Notes: generated by a model not told the origin, from the letters alone. 64,000 nt of DNA from an uncultured Flavobacteriaceae bacterium (GCA_938092005.1 CALKOU010000001.1:205736-269735), one strand, 5' to 3'. Positions 49,342 through 57,250 are shown, counted from the first letter of the stretch. Numbers and translations: made by a program.

Positions 49342-49616
49342 ACTACTATTCTTTTTTCGGTAAAGGCTTTGGGAGGTACTCTTGTTTTGGAAAAGTTTGT
49401 GGTCGAAATTTTCGACCGCAAAACACTCCATTCTTTTGTTGTCAATGCTACCAAATAGCCCGCTGGAAATTTATCTTTATTGTTTTTTACTGCCTCATTG
49501 ATTCGTTTGGTTTGAACGCCACACAGTTGTGCTACATCTCGGTCAATAAGCACTTGTTGACCTTTAATAGAAATTGGTTTCGCTTCAATACTTTGTGTAG
49601 ATAACGGGCTGTTCAT
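49284..49616 (-). pseudogene. Truncated ORF6N-domain gene
   Basis: The N-terminal 85 or so residues are a clear ORF6N domain ('IKGQQVLIDRDVAQLCGVQTKRI', 'KFPAGYLVALT'), the DNA-binding module of phage antirepressor-like proteins. Just after 'PPKAFTEK', where an intact copy continues TEKG-x-x-ML (compare PFAFTQEGVAML in the copy at 50754-51272), the frame departs into unrelated sequence and runs into the antisense of the protease 3' end. I read this as a 3'-truncated remnant about 275 nt long. Confidence 0.7.
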
Positions 49617-49739
49617 AATAATAGATTTTTGGCACCATAAATTTACAAAATAGCATAAGCTCTTATTTGCTTTCCGCCAACTAGTTCTAACTATCCCCTA
49701 ACCCACTATAGCCTAATTAACTATTCCTATCTTTACCCC

Positions 49740-50414
49740 ATGCGAATTGATATTATAAGCGTAGTACCCGACCTGATGCGAAGCCCCTTTGAGGGATCCA
49801 TCATGAAGCGTGCACAAGACGCCAAATTAGTGGAGGTGCATTTTCACAACCTCCGTGATTACACCACCAACAACTACAAACAAGTAGACGACTACCCCTA
49901 TGGAGGCGGTGCTGGTATGGTTTTGATGATCGAGCCTATTGACACATGCATCAGCGAGCTCAAAGCCGCACGGGACTACGATGCTGTTATTTATATGACT
50001 CCTGATGGTGAAGTGTTAAATCAAAGCAAGGCCAATCAACTCTCACTAATGGGAAATATCATCGTACTATGTGGGCATTACAAAGGCGTAGATCAACGGG
50101 TGCGTGACCTATTTGTAACGCATGAAATCTCCATTGGCGACTATGTGTTATCAGGTGGTGAATTGGCGGCAGCCGTGCTTTGCGATAGCCTTATACGGCT
50201 GATTCCCGGCGTATTAGGGAATGAAACCTCTGCCCTAACCGATTCGTTTCAAGACGGATTGCTTGCTCCTCCTGTTTATACCCGACCCGCCGATTATAAC
50301 GGACATCAAGTACCGGAAATCCTAACTTCTGGTAATACCCCAAAAGTAGAAGCCTGGCGCGAAGAACAAGCCCTAAAAATCACGCAAAGCAAAAGACCAG
50401 ATTTGCTGGATTGA
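49740..50414 (+). CDS. trmD: tRNA (guanine-N1-)-methyltransferase
   Basis: 224 residues of the SPOUT class with the knotted SAM site: '[17 protein letters not shown]', '[13 protein letters not shown]' type segment and '[27 protein letters not shown]'. Methylates G37 of tRNA to prevent frameshifting. A near-match -7 element (TATCTTTA, 49728-49735) ends 4 nt before the ATG. In many bacteria rplS is the next gene; here 8.5 kb of accessory DNA intervenes. Confidence 0.96.
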   Translation: MRIDIISVVPDLMRSPFEGSIMKRAQDAKLVEVHFHNLRDYTTNNYKQVDDYPYGGGAGMVLMIEPIDTCISELKAARDYDAVIYMTPDGEVLNQSKANQLSLMGNIIVLCGHYKGVDQRVRDLFVTHEISIGDYVLSGGELAAAVLCDSLIRLIPGVLGNETSALTDSFQDGLLAPPVYTRPADYNGHQVPEILTSGNTPKVEAWREEQALKITQSKRPDLLD

Positions 50415-50451
50415 CAAGGCGGTGGATCCTGAAATAAATTCAGGATAACAA

Positions 50452-50503
50452 GGAATGACATGGGCGTGGGTCACAACACCAATAATCCAGCCTGTCACAC
50501 TGA
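50452..50503 (+). repeat. 52-nt direct repeat, copy 1
   Basis: Begins GGAATGACATGGGCGTGGGT and ends CCTGTCACACTGA. Repeated exactly at 50684-50735, so the two copies bracket most of the palindromic array. Confidence 0.85.
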
Positions 50504-50683
50504 TTCTGATTCTGAAACAAGCCTGAATGGATTCCGAAACAAGTCCGGAATGACAAGGAGGAGGACAAAGGGGTGGATTCTGAAACAAGTTCGGAATGAC
50601 AAGGAGGATGACAAAGGGGTGGATTCTGAAATAAATTCAGAATGACAAGGAGGAGGACAAAGGATGGATTCTGAAACAAGTCC

Positions 50684-50735
50684 GGAATGACATGGGCGTG
50701 GGTCACAACACCAATAATCCAGCCTGTCACACTGA
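50684..50735 (+). repeat. 52-nt direct repeat, copy 2
   Basis: Exact second copy of 50452-50503, offset by 232 nt. Deletion or duplication of the array by recombination between the copies is possible. Confidence 0.85.
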
Positions 50736-50753
50736 ACTTGTTTCAGTGTCTCC

Positions 50754-51272
50754 CTAACGGTTTCCATAAATTATCCCAATTCGTTTACGTTGCTTTTGAT
50801 TTTCCTGAAGCTGCTTTTGCTCCAATAAGGCATCCAACACTTGACCCACTTCGGCAAAGCGGTGATTGGTGTTGTTTTCCAGTTTTTTAAGAGCCGTGGC
50901 AAGGGCTTCGTAGTTTTGAGCATGTTGGCGCATAGTAACAAAGGCACGCATAATACCAACATTAACAGCTATGGCTTTTGGAGATCGCAACAAACCACTC
51001 AACATAGCAACACCCTCTTGAGTAAAAGCAAAAGGAGTTGCACCACCTAGAACACCTTTGTTAGGTATCACATTTTGTGATACCATTACATGCATTTCAT
51101 TTTCCGCAAGTTCGAACATAAAATCTTGTGGGAAACGCTCTCTGTTTCGACGAACAGTTTGCTTAAGCACACGTGTTTCTACATTGTACCATGCCGCCAA
51201 ATCGCTATCTAATAATACAGGCGTTTCGCGTATATAGAAGATTTTATTACCAATGGTTTTTATAAGAGACAT
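50754..51272 (-). CDS. ORF6N domain-containing protein
   Basis: 172 residues, apparently intact. ORF6N domain at about residues 8-95 ('IFYIRETPVLLDSDLAAWYNVETRVLKQTVRRNRERFP', 'PFAFTQEGVAMLSGLLRSPKAIAVNVGIMRAFV'), then a helical, Gln-rich C-terminal tail ('LDALLEQKQLQENQKQRKRIG'). ORF6N occurs in phage antirepressors and in stand-alone bacterial genes of unknown role, many near mobile DNA. It has no phage neighbours here. It lies between the REP-like array and the GIY-YIG gene. Confidence 0.82.
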   Translation of the reverse strand: MSLIKTIGNKIFYIRETPVLLDSDLAAWYNVETRVLKQTVRRNRERFPQDFMFELAENEMHVMVSQNVIPNKGVLGGATPFAFTQEGVAMLSGLLRSPKAIAVNVGIMRAFVTMRQHAQNYEALATALKKLENNTNHRFAEVGQVLDALLEQKQLQENQKQRKRIGIIYGNR

Positions 51273-51335
51273 GGGCTTGCTATTGGAGAATTAAATATAC
51301 AAAATATAGGATTTCTCTGCTTAGGACACTTCGAC

Positions 51336-51390
51336 ACTTCGACACGGTTCGGACACTTTGACAAGCTCAGTGTCCGAACCGTGCCGAAGT
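51336..51390. repeat. Long hairpin repeat at the 3' end of the GIY-YIG gene
   Basis: Two 22-nt arms, ACTTCGACACGGTTCGGACA(CT) at 51336-51357 and its complement at 51369-51390, pair at 21 of 22 positions around an 11-nt loop containing GACAAGCTC. The right arm ends on the first base of the GIY-YIG stop codon. There is no T run, so it is a mobile repeat rather than a typical terminator. The ACACTTCGACACGGTTCGG core recurs at 51755-51775. Confidence 0.8.
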
Positions 51391-51671
51391 CACTTCCAAC
51401 CTTTAAATTTCATAAGTGTTTCTATATCATTCTCAAGAAAAGCTCGCTTCACATAGTGTGGCCAGCGTCGTATGATTTTTTGATACGCCTTTGCCTCATT
51501 CATGTTTTTACATTTACGAGAATACCTCAAACTTACGGGTGCTGTGCGCTTGGTATAACGTCCACCCTTCCCGAGTTTATGCTCACGAACCGTACGCTCT
51601 AAATCGTGGGTAACCCCCGTGAAATGCGTATCATTTCCCTCACATTTCAATATGTATACATATGCTTTCAT
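51390..51671 (-). CDS. Small GIY-YIG nuclease-domain protein
   Basis: 93 residues from the ATG at 51671 (MKAYVYILKC). GIY-YIG (UvrC-like) domain: 'YVYILKCEGNDTHFTGVTHDLERTVREH', in which the second half of the motif is T-G-V-T as in the YhbQ/UPF0213 group, the catalytic Arg in 'DLERTVREH', and Glu in 'NMNEAKAYQKIIRRW'. The protein is a lone catalytic domain without a DNA-binding partner domain. It has hairpin repeats of one family on each side, which suggests a link between nuclease and repeats. Cellular role unknown. Confidence 0.85.
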   Translation of the reverse strand: MKAYVYILKCEGNDTHFTGVTHDLERTVREHKLGKGGRYTKRTAPVSLRYSRKCKNMNEAKAYQKIIRRWPHYVKRAFLENDIETLMKFKGWK

Positions 51672-51711
51672 AACGTAGTATATCAACTACTCTTTTGTCT
51701 GATTCTTTTAA

Positions 51712-51822
51712 GCCTGCCCACCCGCCTGAACGGAACGGGCAGGCCTGCCTGAACGGACACTTCGACACGGTTCGGGCGGTTCGGGAGCCTCGCCGACCGA
51801 AGCCTCGCCGAACGAAGCTCAG
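51712..51822. repeat. Composite inverted-repeat cluster upstream of the GIY-YIG gene
   Basis: Contains GCCTGCCC (51712-51719) / GGGCAGGC (51737-51744), the GGACACTTCGACACGGTTCGG core (51755-51775) shared with the hairpin on the other side of the GIY-YIG gene, and GCCTCGCCGA(A/C)CGAAG duplications. The distal element GAAGCTCAGTGT matches the AGCTCAGTGT in the first hairpin. Confidence 0.75.
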
Positions 51823-51858
51823 TGTACCTAATCCTTCACTTTTGTTTTTTAAAACCTA

Positions 51859-54800
51859 TTACCACGCTTGTACTAAAAACGTTCCTTGAATCCAATTGTG
51901 ACTATGACCGTTTAGGATTTCAATGGTTCCATTCGCTTTATCAAAACTAAGGTCCATAGAAAAAGAGCCACTGGAAAGTCGCAATACGTTTGCCGACGGA
52001 GTCGCAATCGTAACATTATAGGTGTCTAGAATGGTAAAACTTGTCCCTTCATAGATAACCTCAAAAGAAATAGCAGTACCACCAGCTGCAAGTGCCGCCC
52101 TTCCGACAAAGGTGACTTTTGACAAGTGGCTACCAAAATTAAGGTTGTCCCACTGTTCAAAGCTGCTTCTGACATTAAATAGAGTGTTTTCACTCAAGTT
52201 ACCATCGCTGTCCGAGCTTATGATACCAGGCCCTACAAGCCCTCGTACACGTGCTTCTCCAACAACATCTAATTTTCGAGTAGGATCATTGGTACCAATA
52301 CCTACATCGCCATTAGCTTTTAGGCGCATTCGCTCCACGTTGTTGGCACGTAGCACTACGTCAACATTATCGGTAGTTCCTAAAAAGTTGGTTGTAGGAT
52401 TGGTTCCAGCATTTCCTGTAAGTTCCCAATTGTTGCTCTGGTTAACCCAAGTACTCCCGTTATAAGAATACACATCCCCTGTGCCGTCATCTACATAAAG
52501 ATCGCCAGCTTCGGGATTTGCTGGACTGGTACTTGTTGGAGCACCTGGTCCCGAATATTGACCAAGAGCTGTTTCGTTTAAAAATGCTAAACCATCTGTA
52601 CCTTCAATAATGACATTCCCCGTGTCGGTACTGACCACATCGCCATCGCCATCAACATCTAACCACCGGGTACCTGTTGCCGTAGATGACAAGATTTGTC
52701 CTGCGGTTCCTGCATTGTTGTTGCTATCCTTTAGTGCACCTTCGATTCGGGCATCACCGCCTACATGGAAGGTATCGGTGGGGGCTGCTACATTCACACC
52801 CACAGCATTAGGAATTGACACGGCACCATCACTACCAGGAGGTAGAATTTCATAGCCTTCAGCTTCTACTTCTCGTATCGCTATGGGTGTCTGAAAAGTA
52901 CCGTTAATGTAACGAACCACGATCATATAGCGTGCTCTAGTATGCCCTGGAAAATTCACATCTCCAAATGGATAAGAAATTGCGCCACTATGATAGACTG
53001 CAGTAGTACCCATATCAGCAACCAAAGTGTCGATATTTGCTTGCGTTGGTACAGTTGGAAGGTTTATATCCGTCTCTGACAAAATCACATAAATATCAGA
53101 TAAAAATTGGTGATTGGTTGGGCTGTCGTTTCCAGCCTGATAAAGACGTACTTTATTGATGGCGAAGACTGTTCCCATATCCACTTTCCACCAAGAATGA
53201 TCACCACCACCTGTACCGGCTCGCTCTTGTGGATTGCTCGTATTTCCATTAATGGCATTACTTGCCTCTTGATTATTATGCATATGCGTAGATGATTGTG
53301 TTGCCGTCATACTGGGGTTTAACACATTCTCAGAAATAGAGCCAATCGTTTCACCATTGGTTTGTGCTTCTTTCCATAGCATGTCTGCACGTTGATTTTC
53401 CCATGCGTTAGTACTGCCGTTAAACGTATATACATCACCTGTGCTTTCGTCTACATAAATATCCCCTGCTTGTGGATTGGCTGGGGTCGTGCTTGTTGGT
53501 GCTCCGCTTCCCGAAGTCGTTCGGTTTGCCTGTACCCAGTTCGTACCATCAAACGTATATACATCACCTGTGCTTTCATCTACATAGATATCCCCTGCGT
53601 TAGGGTTCTCAGGGTTGGTGCTTGTTGGTGCACCGCTACCCGTATGGGTACCGCTGTTGATCCACTGTGTGCCCGTTGCCGTTGACGACAAGATTTGTCC
53701 TGCCGTACCAGCCTGGTTGTTGCTATCTTTTAGCGCACCTTCAAGTCTTGTGTCCCCACCTACATGGAAGGTATCCGTGGGCAAGGCCACATTAACCCCT
53801 ACCTGACTTGGTATCGATACCGCTGCTGCAATACCCGTAGTAGCTGGGCTTATCTGCTCCGCTCCTTCGGCTTCTACTTCTCTCATTTGTAGAAAATCAT
53901 TGGTAGCAACATTACGTACAATGATCATATAACGAGCGTTCGTCCTAGAAGCAAAGCTTACCTCACCTGAAGGGCTTGCCACCTGACCTGCGTGATATAC
54001 AGATGTAACTCCTGTTGTTGCCAATAACCCATCTACATCAGCCTGCGTTGGCACTGCGGGTAACGTAATGTCATTCTCCGATATAATCACATGAACATTT
54101 GACAAACGTTGTTGACTTGACCCATGCTGATATAAACGAACCTTGTCTAAAGCAAATACGCCGCCCATATCAAGCTTCCACCATGGAAAGGCCTGACTAT
54201 TTGAAAGCGAACGATCAGAAGTTGTGTCGCCATTGATGGCATTACTCGCTACATTAGTTAAATATGTACTCGGCTGTGTTGCCGTCATACTAGACGTTAA
54301 TACATTAGATTGAACGGGACCAAATTCGGCTGGAACAACCATGGTTCCACTACCAACAGGTTCCCAAAGACCACTAATCGGATATTCGGCTGTGATGCTC
54401 CAGTTGGTACCGTCATAGGAATAGTGTACGGCAGTGGCATCGTATATTTCAGCTACCGTATCGCCAGCTATGGGGCTATCGGGTAGGTTGGCGGCTGTGG
54501 GTTCGGTGGGGGTGGTATCGGGTTTGTTTCCGTCTATGGTGCCTACCACATGGTTGCCATCGGCACCTGAGATTAGGGTCCAAGTGGCGCCGGTGGTGCC
54601 TTCCGCAAAAGCGGTATTGGCAGCAATGGCGGCATTGGCGCGGTAAATGATGTTGTCGCGTACCACAAATTGGCCTTCCATATAGGCAGCTGCTAGCACC
54701 CAATCGCGCATCCCGTTATAAATGGTGCGTATGGTTCCTTTGTTATCAATGGCAGGTAGGGCTTGTGCCGTGGCGTTTGGCGCAGCAAACAGCAACAGCA

Positions 54801-54864
54801 GGCCGCATACAACCGCTATGGTGTAGGCTTTGAGACTATTGAGGGTGTTTGTGGTAAACATCAT
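51859..54864 (-). CDS. Large secreted fibre-like protein with two F5/8-type-C domains
   Basis: 1001 residues with a signal peptide (cleaved near ATA-Q34). Order of parts: an N-terminal segment 'IDNKGTIRTIYNGMRDW...GQFVVRDNIIYRAN' resembling CBM5/12-type modules; F5/8-C (fucolectin/discoidin-like) domain 1 at about 187-331 ('NAINGDT', 'WWKLDMGGVFALDKVRLYQ'); a tail-fibre-like 'GVNVALPTDTFHVGGDTRLEGALKDSNN' block; two 'GSGAPTSTxPxNPxAGDIYVDESTGDVYTF' repeats; F5/8-C domain 2 at about 513-670; a second fibre block; a third GAPT repeat; a 'LKANGDVGIGTNDPTRKLDV' fibre head; and a 95-residue C-terminal domain ending QGTFLVQAW. No enzymatic motif and no recognisable T9SS C-terminal signal. A surface carbohydrate-binding role is inferred. 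Confidence 0.72.
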   Translation of the reverse strand: MMFTTNTLNSLKAYTIAVVCGLLLLFAAPNATAQALPAIDNKGTIRTIYNGMRDWVLAAAYMEGQFVVRDNIIYRANAAIAANTAFAEGTTGATWTLISGADGNHVVGTIDGNKPDTTPTEPTAANLPDSPIAGDTVAEIYDATAVHYSYDGTNWSITAEYPISGLWEPVGSGTMVVPAEFGPVQSNVLTSSMTATQPSTYLTNVASNAINGDTTSDRSLSNSQAFPWWKLDMGGVFALDKVRLYQHGSSQQRLSNVHVIISENDITLPAVPTQADVDGLLATTGVTSVYHAGQVASPSGEVSFASRTNARYMIIVRNVATNDFLQMREVEAEGAEQISPATTGIAAAVSIPSQVGVNVALPTDTFHVGGDTRLEGALKDSNNQAGTAGQILSSTATGTQWINSGTHTGSGAPTSTNPENPNAGDIYVDESTGDVYTFDGTNWVQANRTTSGSGAPTSTTPANPQAGDIYVDESTGDVYTFNGSTNAWENQRADMLWKEAQTNGETIGSISENVLNPSMTATQSSTHMHNNQEASNAINGNTSNPQERAGTGGGDHSWWKVDMGTVFAINKVRLYQAGNDSPTNHQFLSDIYVILSETDINLPTVPTQANIDTLVADMGTTAVYHSGAISYPFGDVNFPGHTRARYMIVVRYINGTFQTPIAIREVEAEGYEILPPGSDGAVSIPNAVGVNVAAPTDTFHVGGDARIEGALKDSNNNAGTAGQILSSTATGTRWLDVDGDGDVVSTDTGNVIIEGTDGLAFLNETALGQYSGPGAPTSTSPANPEAGDLYVDDGTGDVYSYNGSTWVNQSNNWELTGNAGTNPTTNFLGTTDNVDVVLRANNVERMRLKANGDVGIGTNDPTRKLDVVGEARVRGLVGPGIISSDSDGNLSENTLFNVRSSFEQWDNLNFGSHLSKVTFVGRAALAAGGTAISFEVIYEGTSFTILDTYNVTIATPSANVLRLSSGSFSMDLSFDKANGTIEILNGHSHNWIQGTFLVQAW

Positions 54865-54930
54865 GTTTTGTTTTTTTAGTGTTGGTTTTAAGGGTTATTC
54901 CCGTTGGTGTTACCCCATAGGGGTGCTAAG

Positions 54931-54995
54931 ACAAAAAGCAGGATGTTGCGGGTTTGACTGGGGTCAGATGTCGCAGGGCAACATCCTGTTTTTGT
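54931..54995 (-). terminator. Terminator after the 240-residue secreted protein gene
   Basis: An 11-bp perfect stem CAGGATGTTGC (54939-54949) / GCAACATCCTG (54978-54988), extended by A/T pairs, with a 28-nt loop that itself contains TGAC/GTCA. On the minus strand it ends in CTTTTTGT. A further dyad ACCCC-ATA-GGGGT lies at 54912-54924. The large fibre gene therefore probably has a separate promoter. Confidence 0.65.
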
Positions 54996-55029
54996 TCTAA
55001 ATCAAGTAATAAGAGCTGTGTTTTCCTCT

Positions 55030-55752
55030 TTACTTGATGTACTGAATTTCAACGACGTCGTTTTTGTACATCGGTAAGTCCGTAGCACTATACGTAATGG
55101 TTACTTTGTCGGCTGCTGCCGTAAAGTCAGTACCCGAGCGTAGTTTGGCGCCGTTGCGGTATACAAACAGTTTTGCAATGGTAGAACCAGCCGTTAGGGC
55201 AGGTAGTCCCGTAACGGTAATTTCAACATTTGCTGCAGCATCTGCTGACTGAGTGTGCTCAACGCGAATGCCCGAAACAAGATCTGTTGCTAATAACTTA
55301 CGGAATTCGCCAGTGGCTTCGTCGCGAACAACAAGTGTCCAGCCAGTAGCACCAGCATCTCCGTGATCGGATTGATCAGGTGCTTCTGTACTACTTGCCG
55401 AAGCTGCTCCTGTTTCCAACTTTAAACCGTCAAGGGCAAACGCATTGCCATCAACATCAATGTAGGTGGCTTCTGTCAAGGTACCGCCCAACTGCCATGT
55501 GGTGGTGGTTTTGTTGTCCGCTTCAGTAGAAGTAACAGTAGTAATACCGTTATTGGATTGCAAGTACTTAATGGTACCCTTGTTGTCGATCAGTTTGACC
55601 GATACCCCGGCGGCATCGCCTTGGGCTACTCCGTCAGAAGCGTCTGTATTCTGCGCTATTGCGCTTATGCTTCCAAATAGGAAGATGATGCTAAGGGCCA
55701 AAAAAGATTTGAGGCTGCTTATTGTGGTTGATTGTGATATATATGTATTCAT
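55030..55752 (-). CDS. Secreted fibre-associated protein
   Basis: 240 residues with a signal peptide (ends SAIA-Q). It contains 'LIDNKGTIKYLQ', like the 'AIDNKGTIRTIY' near the N-terminus of the 1001-residue protein; 'LGGTLTEATYIDVDGNAF', like 'LGGTLTKPTTITTSATNT' in the 478-residue protein; and a C-terminal 'VYRNGAKLRSGTDFT...YKNDVVEIQYIK', like the end of the 478-residue protein and phage fibre 'yxNGxxL...gD.I' modules. Possibly a cap or linker subunit of the same structure. No known function. Confidence 0.65.
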   Translation of the reverse strand: MNTYISQSTTISSLKSFLALSIIFLFGSISAIAQNTDASDGVAQGDAAGVSVKLIDNKGTIKYLQSNNGITTVTSTEADNKTTTTWQLGGTLTEATYIDVDGNAFALDGLKLETGAASASSTEAPDQSDHGDAGATGWTLVVRDEATGEFRKLLATDLVSGIRVEHTQSADAAANVEITVTGLPALTAGSTIAKLFVYRNGAKLRSGTDFTAAADKVTITYSATDLPMYKNDVVEIQYIK

Positions 55753-55804
55753 GATTTATGATTTAGAATTAGTATTGATTTATACTTCGTTTATATTTTC
55801 TGGT

Positions 55805-57241
55805 TTATTTAAGTTGTACGATACGTATTTCGTCGCCTTTGTAACAGCTTGCTTCAGACTCCAGTCGTATGGTGTCGTCGTCTACTGTTGTAAAGCTTAC
55901 GCGGGCGCCATTGCGGTATACGTTTATTTTTTGAGCGCTGGTAATCTTAAGCGGGGTATCAAAGTCCCTGTCGCCGTCGTTTGTTGCCACTACCAACGAT
56001 TCTTTTTGTTCAACTGCCATCAGTCCAGCCACCGAGGTACGTTTGATCACGCCACTCGGCTGGTCTATGATCAAGACTTCATCGGTATCAACATCAAAAG
56101 CCGTTTCTTCTTGCAGTCCGTTAATGGTAAGCGTGTTGGTCGCCGAAGTGGTGATGGTGGTGGGTTTGGTTAGCGTACCGCCCAATTCCACAGCTCCGTT
56201 AACAACCGTAAGGCCGTTTTGCGCTTGAACCAATGTTGCGATATCAATGCTGTTTTTGTCGTTGTTTTCGTTGGTATATACCAATTGGTCAAAGTCGTCC
56301 GAAGGGTCAGCAGGGGTTCCGTTGTCGTTGGTCACTAGGGCCAAGGTGGTGGTGGTTTGGCGTTGCGATTCCCATTCGTTGGTGGTACCGTTGTAGGTAT
56401 AAATATAACCGGTGGTATGGTCCACATAAAGGTCGCCTGCATCGGGATCCAATGGGTTTGAGGAATGAGGTGCACCCGATCCCGTTGTAATCCCTTTGTC
56501 GCTACCGCTACCAGCAGCCACCCAAGTGGTTCCGTTATGAGCGTATAGGATTCCTGTGGTTTCGTCTACATACACATCGCCTGCGTTAGGTGATGCGGGT
56601 TGGGTTGCCGTAGGCGCACCCGAACCTGTTGTAACGCCTTTGCCGCTACCGCTACCAGCAGCCACCCAAGTGGTTCCGTTAAAGGAATACATAGCTCCTG
56701 TGGTTTCGTCTACGTACACATCGCCTGCGTTAGGTGATGCGGGCTGGGTTGCCGTAGGCGCTCCTGTTCCAGTGCTAAGTCCAACCACCGCACTTTGAGC
56801 GGGGCCTGGGATGTAAATGATGGGCATTTCGCCTTGGTCAACAAAGTTGTTTCCCGAATTCGAAAAATCAATATCAATGTTTAAGGTTTTCTTTTTTCCG
56901 TTCCAGTCAATATCACTGAATTGCGTACCGGCTTGGGGTGTTCCATTCCCCACACCTACTATGGTAGAAGCCAAGCCATAAGCATCGGTTTCAACTTCAA
57001 TATGTTCGATGTATTCCACTTGTCCGTTTTCGTTGCGTATTTCAAAATGGAGCAATACGTTGCTGTTGGCAAGCGGAACGTCTTTGATTTGTTCACCTAA
57101 CACATAGCCAGCGTTGGTATCTATGATATAAGCTTGGTATGGAATTCCTGCTTGCTGTGCAACTAATGAGATGCTGCTGAGCAGTAGCAAGGCCACCCAA
57201 ATAAAGGTATTCACAAAACGAGATTGGTTTACAGTAGTCAT
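55805..57241 (-). CDS. Secreted repeat protein with three GAPTATQP...GDVYVDETTG modules
   Basis: 478 residues with a signal peptide (ends ISLVA-Q). An N-terminal domain (about 30-150, 'GIPYQAYIIDTNAGYVLGEQI...NVLLHFEIRNENGQVEY') resembles modules found at the start of Bacteroidota fibre proteins. Three 48-residue repeats follow (about 157-295), each 'TGSGAPTATQPASPNAGDVYVDETTGxxYxxNGTTWVAAGSGS', then a beta-rich segment and a C-terminal 'VYRNGARVSFTTVDDDTI...YKGDEIRIVQLK'. The gene starts 9 nt after the OmpA-family gene, so the two are co-transcribed. Structural role inferred. Confidence 0.68.
   Translation of the reverse strand: MTTVNQSRFVNTFIWVALLLLSSISLVAQQAGIPYQAYIIDTNAGYVLGEQIKDVPLANSNVLLHFEIRNENGQVEYIEHIEVETDAYGLASTIVGVGNGTPQAGTQFSDIDWNGKKKTLNIDIDFSNSGNNFVDQGEMPIIYIPGPAQSAVVGLSTGTGAPTATQPASPNAGDVYVDETTGAMYSFNGTTWVAAGSGSGKGVTTGSGAPTATQPASPNAGDVYVDETTGILYAHNGTTWVAAGSGSDKGITTGSGAPHSSNPLDPDAGDLYVDHTTGYIYTYNGTTNEWESQRQTTTTLALVTNDNGTPADPSDDFDQLVYTNENNDKNSIDIATLVQAQNGLTVVNGAVELGGTLTKPTTITTSATNTLTINGLQEETAFDVDTDEVLIIDQPSGVIKRTSVAGLMAVEQKESLVVATNDGDRDFDTPLKITSAQKINVYRNGARVSFTTVDDDTIRLESEASCYKGDEIRIVQLK
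56480..56790. repeat. 144-nt in-frame tandem DNA repeat
   Basis: Nearly identical tandem DNA, seen for example as GCTACCGCTACCAGCAGCCA at 56501 and again at 56645 (offset 144 nt = 48 codons). Recombination or slippage would change the number of protein repeats without a frameshift. Confidence 0.8.
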
Positions 57242-57250
57242 ATTGTCTGG

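Larger units (their letters stand above)
50424..50750. repeat. REP-like palindromic repeat array
   Basis: Seven imperfect palindromic units of about 27 nt of the form GGATTCTGAA-ACAAG-TTCAGAATGACA: 50424-50450, 50508-50528 (decayed), 50529-50555, 50575-50601, 50621-50647, 50666-50692 and an inverted copy at 50726-50750. The middle copies form a 46-nt tandem unit with a purine-rich 18-19-nt linker (AGGAGGAGGACAAAGGGGT). Stem bases differ between copies but stay paired (ATCCTGAA/TTCAGGAT, ATTCTGAA/TTCAGAAT, ACACTGAA/TTCAGTGT). The interval between trmD and the ORF6N gene holds nothing else. Confidence 0.85.

Noticed and set aside
48867..49431. Open frames antisense to the protease gene
   Set aside because: They mirror the codon pattern of the protease; only the ORF6N-encoding frame has a recognisable domain.
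50424..50750. CRISPR-like appearance of the 27-nt repeats with 18-19-nt spacers
   Set aside because: The 'spacers' are nearly identical to one another, the repeats are palindromic and variable, one is inverted, and no cas genes are nearby.
50754..51272. Antitoxin or toxin-antitoxin partner role for the ORF6N gene
   Set aside because: No small coupled partner gene lies adjacent; the nearest frame is the GIY-YIG gene more than 100 nt away across a hairpin.
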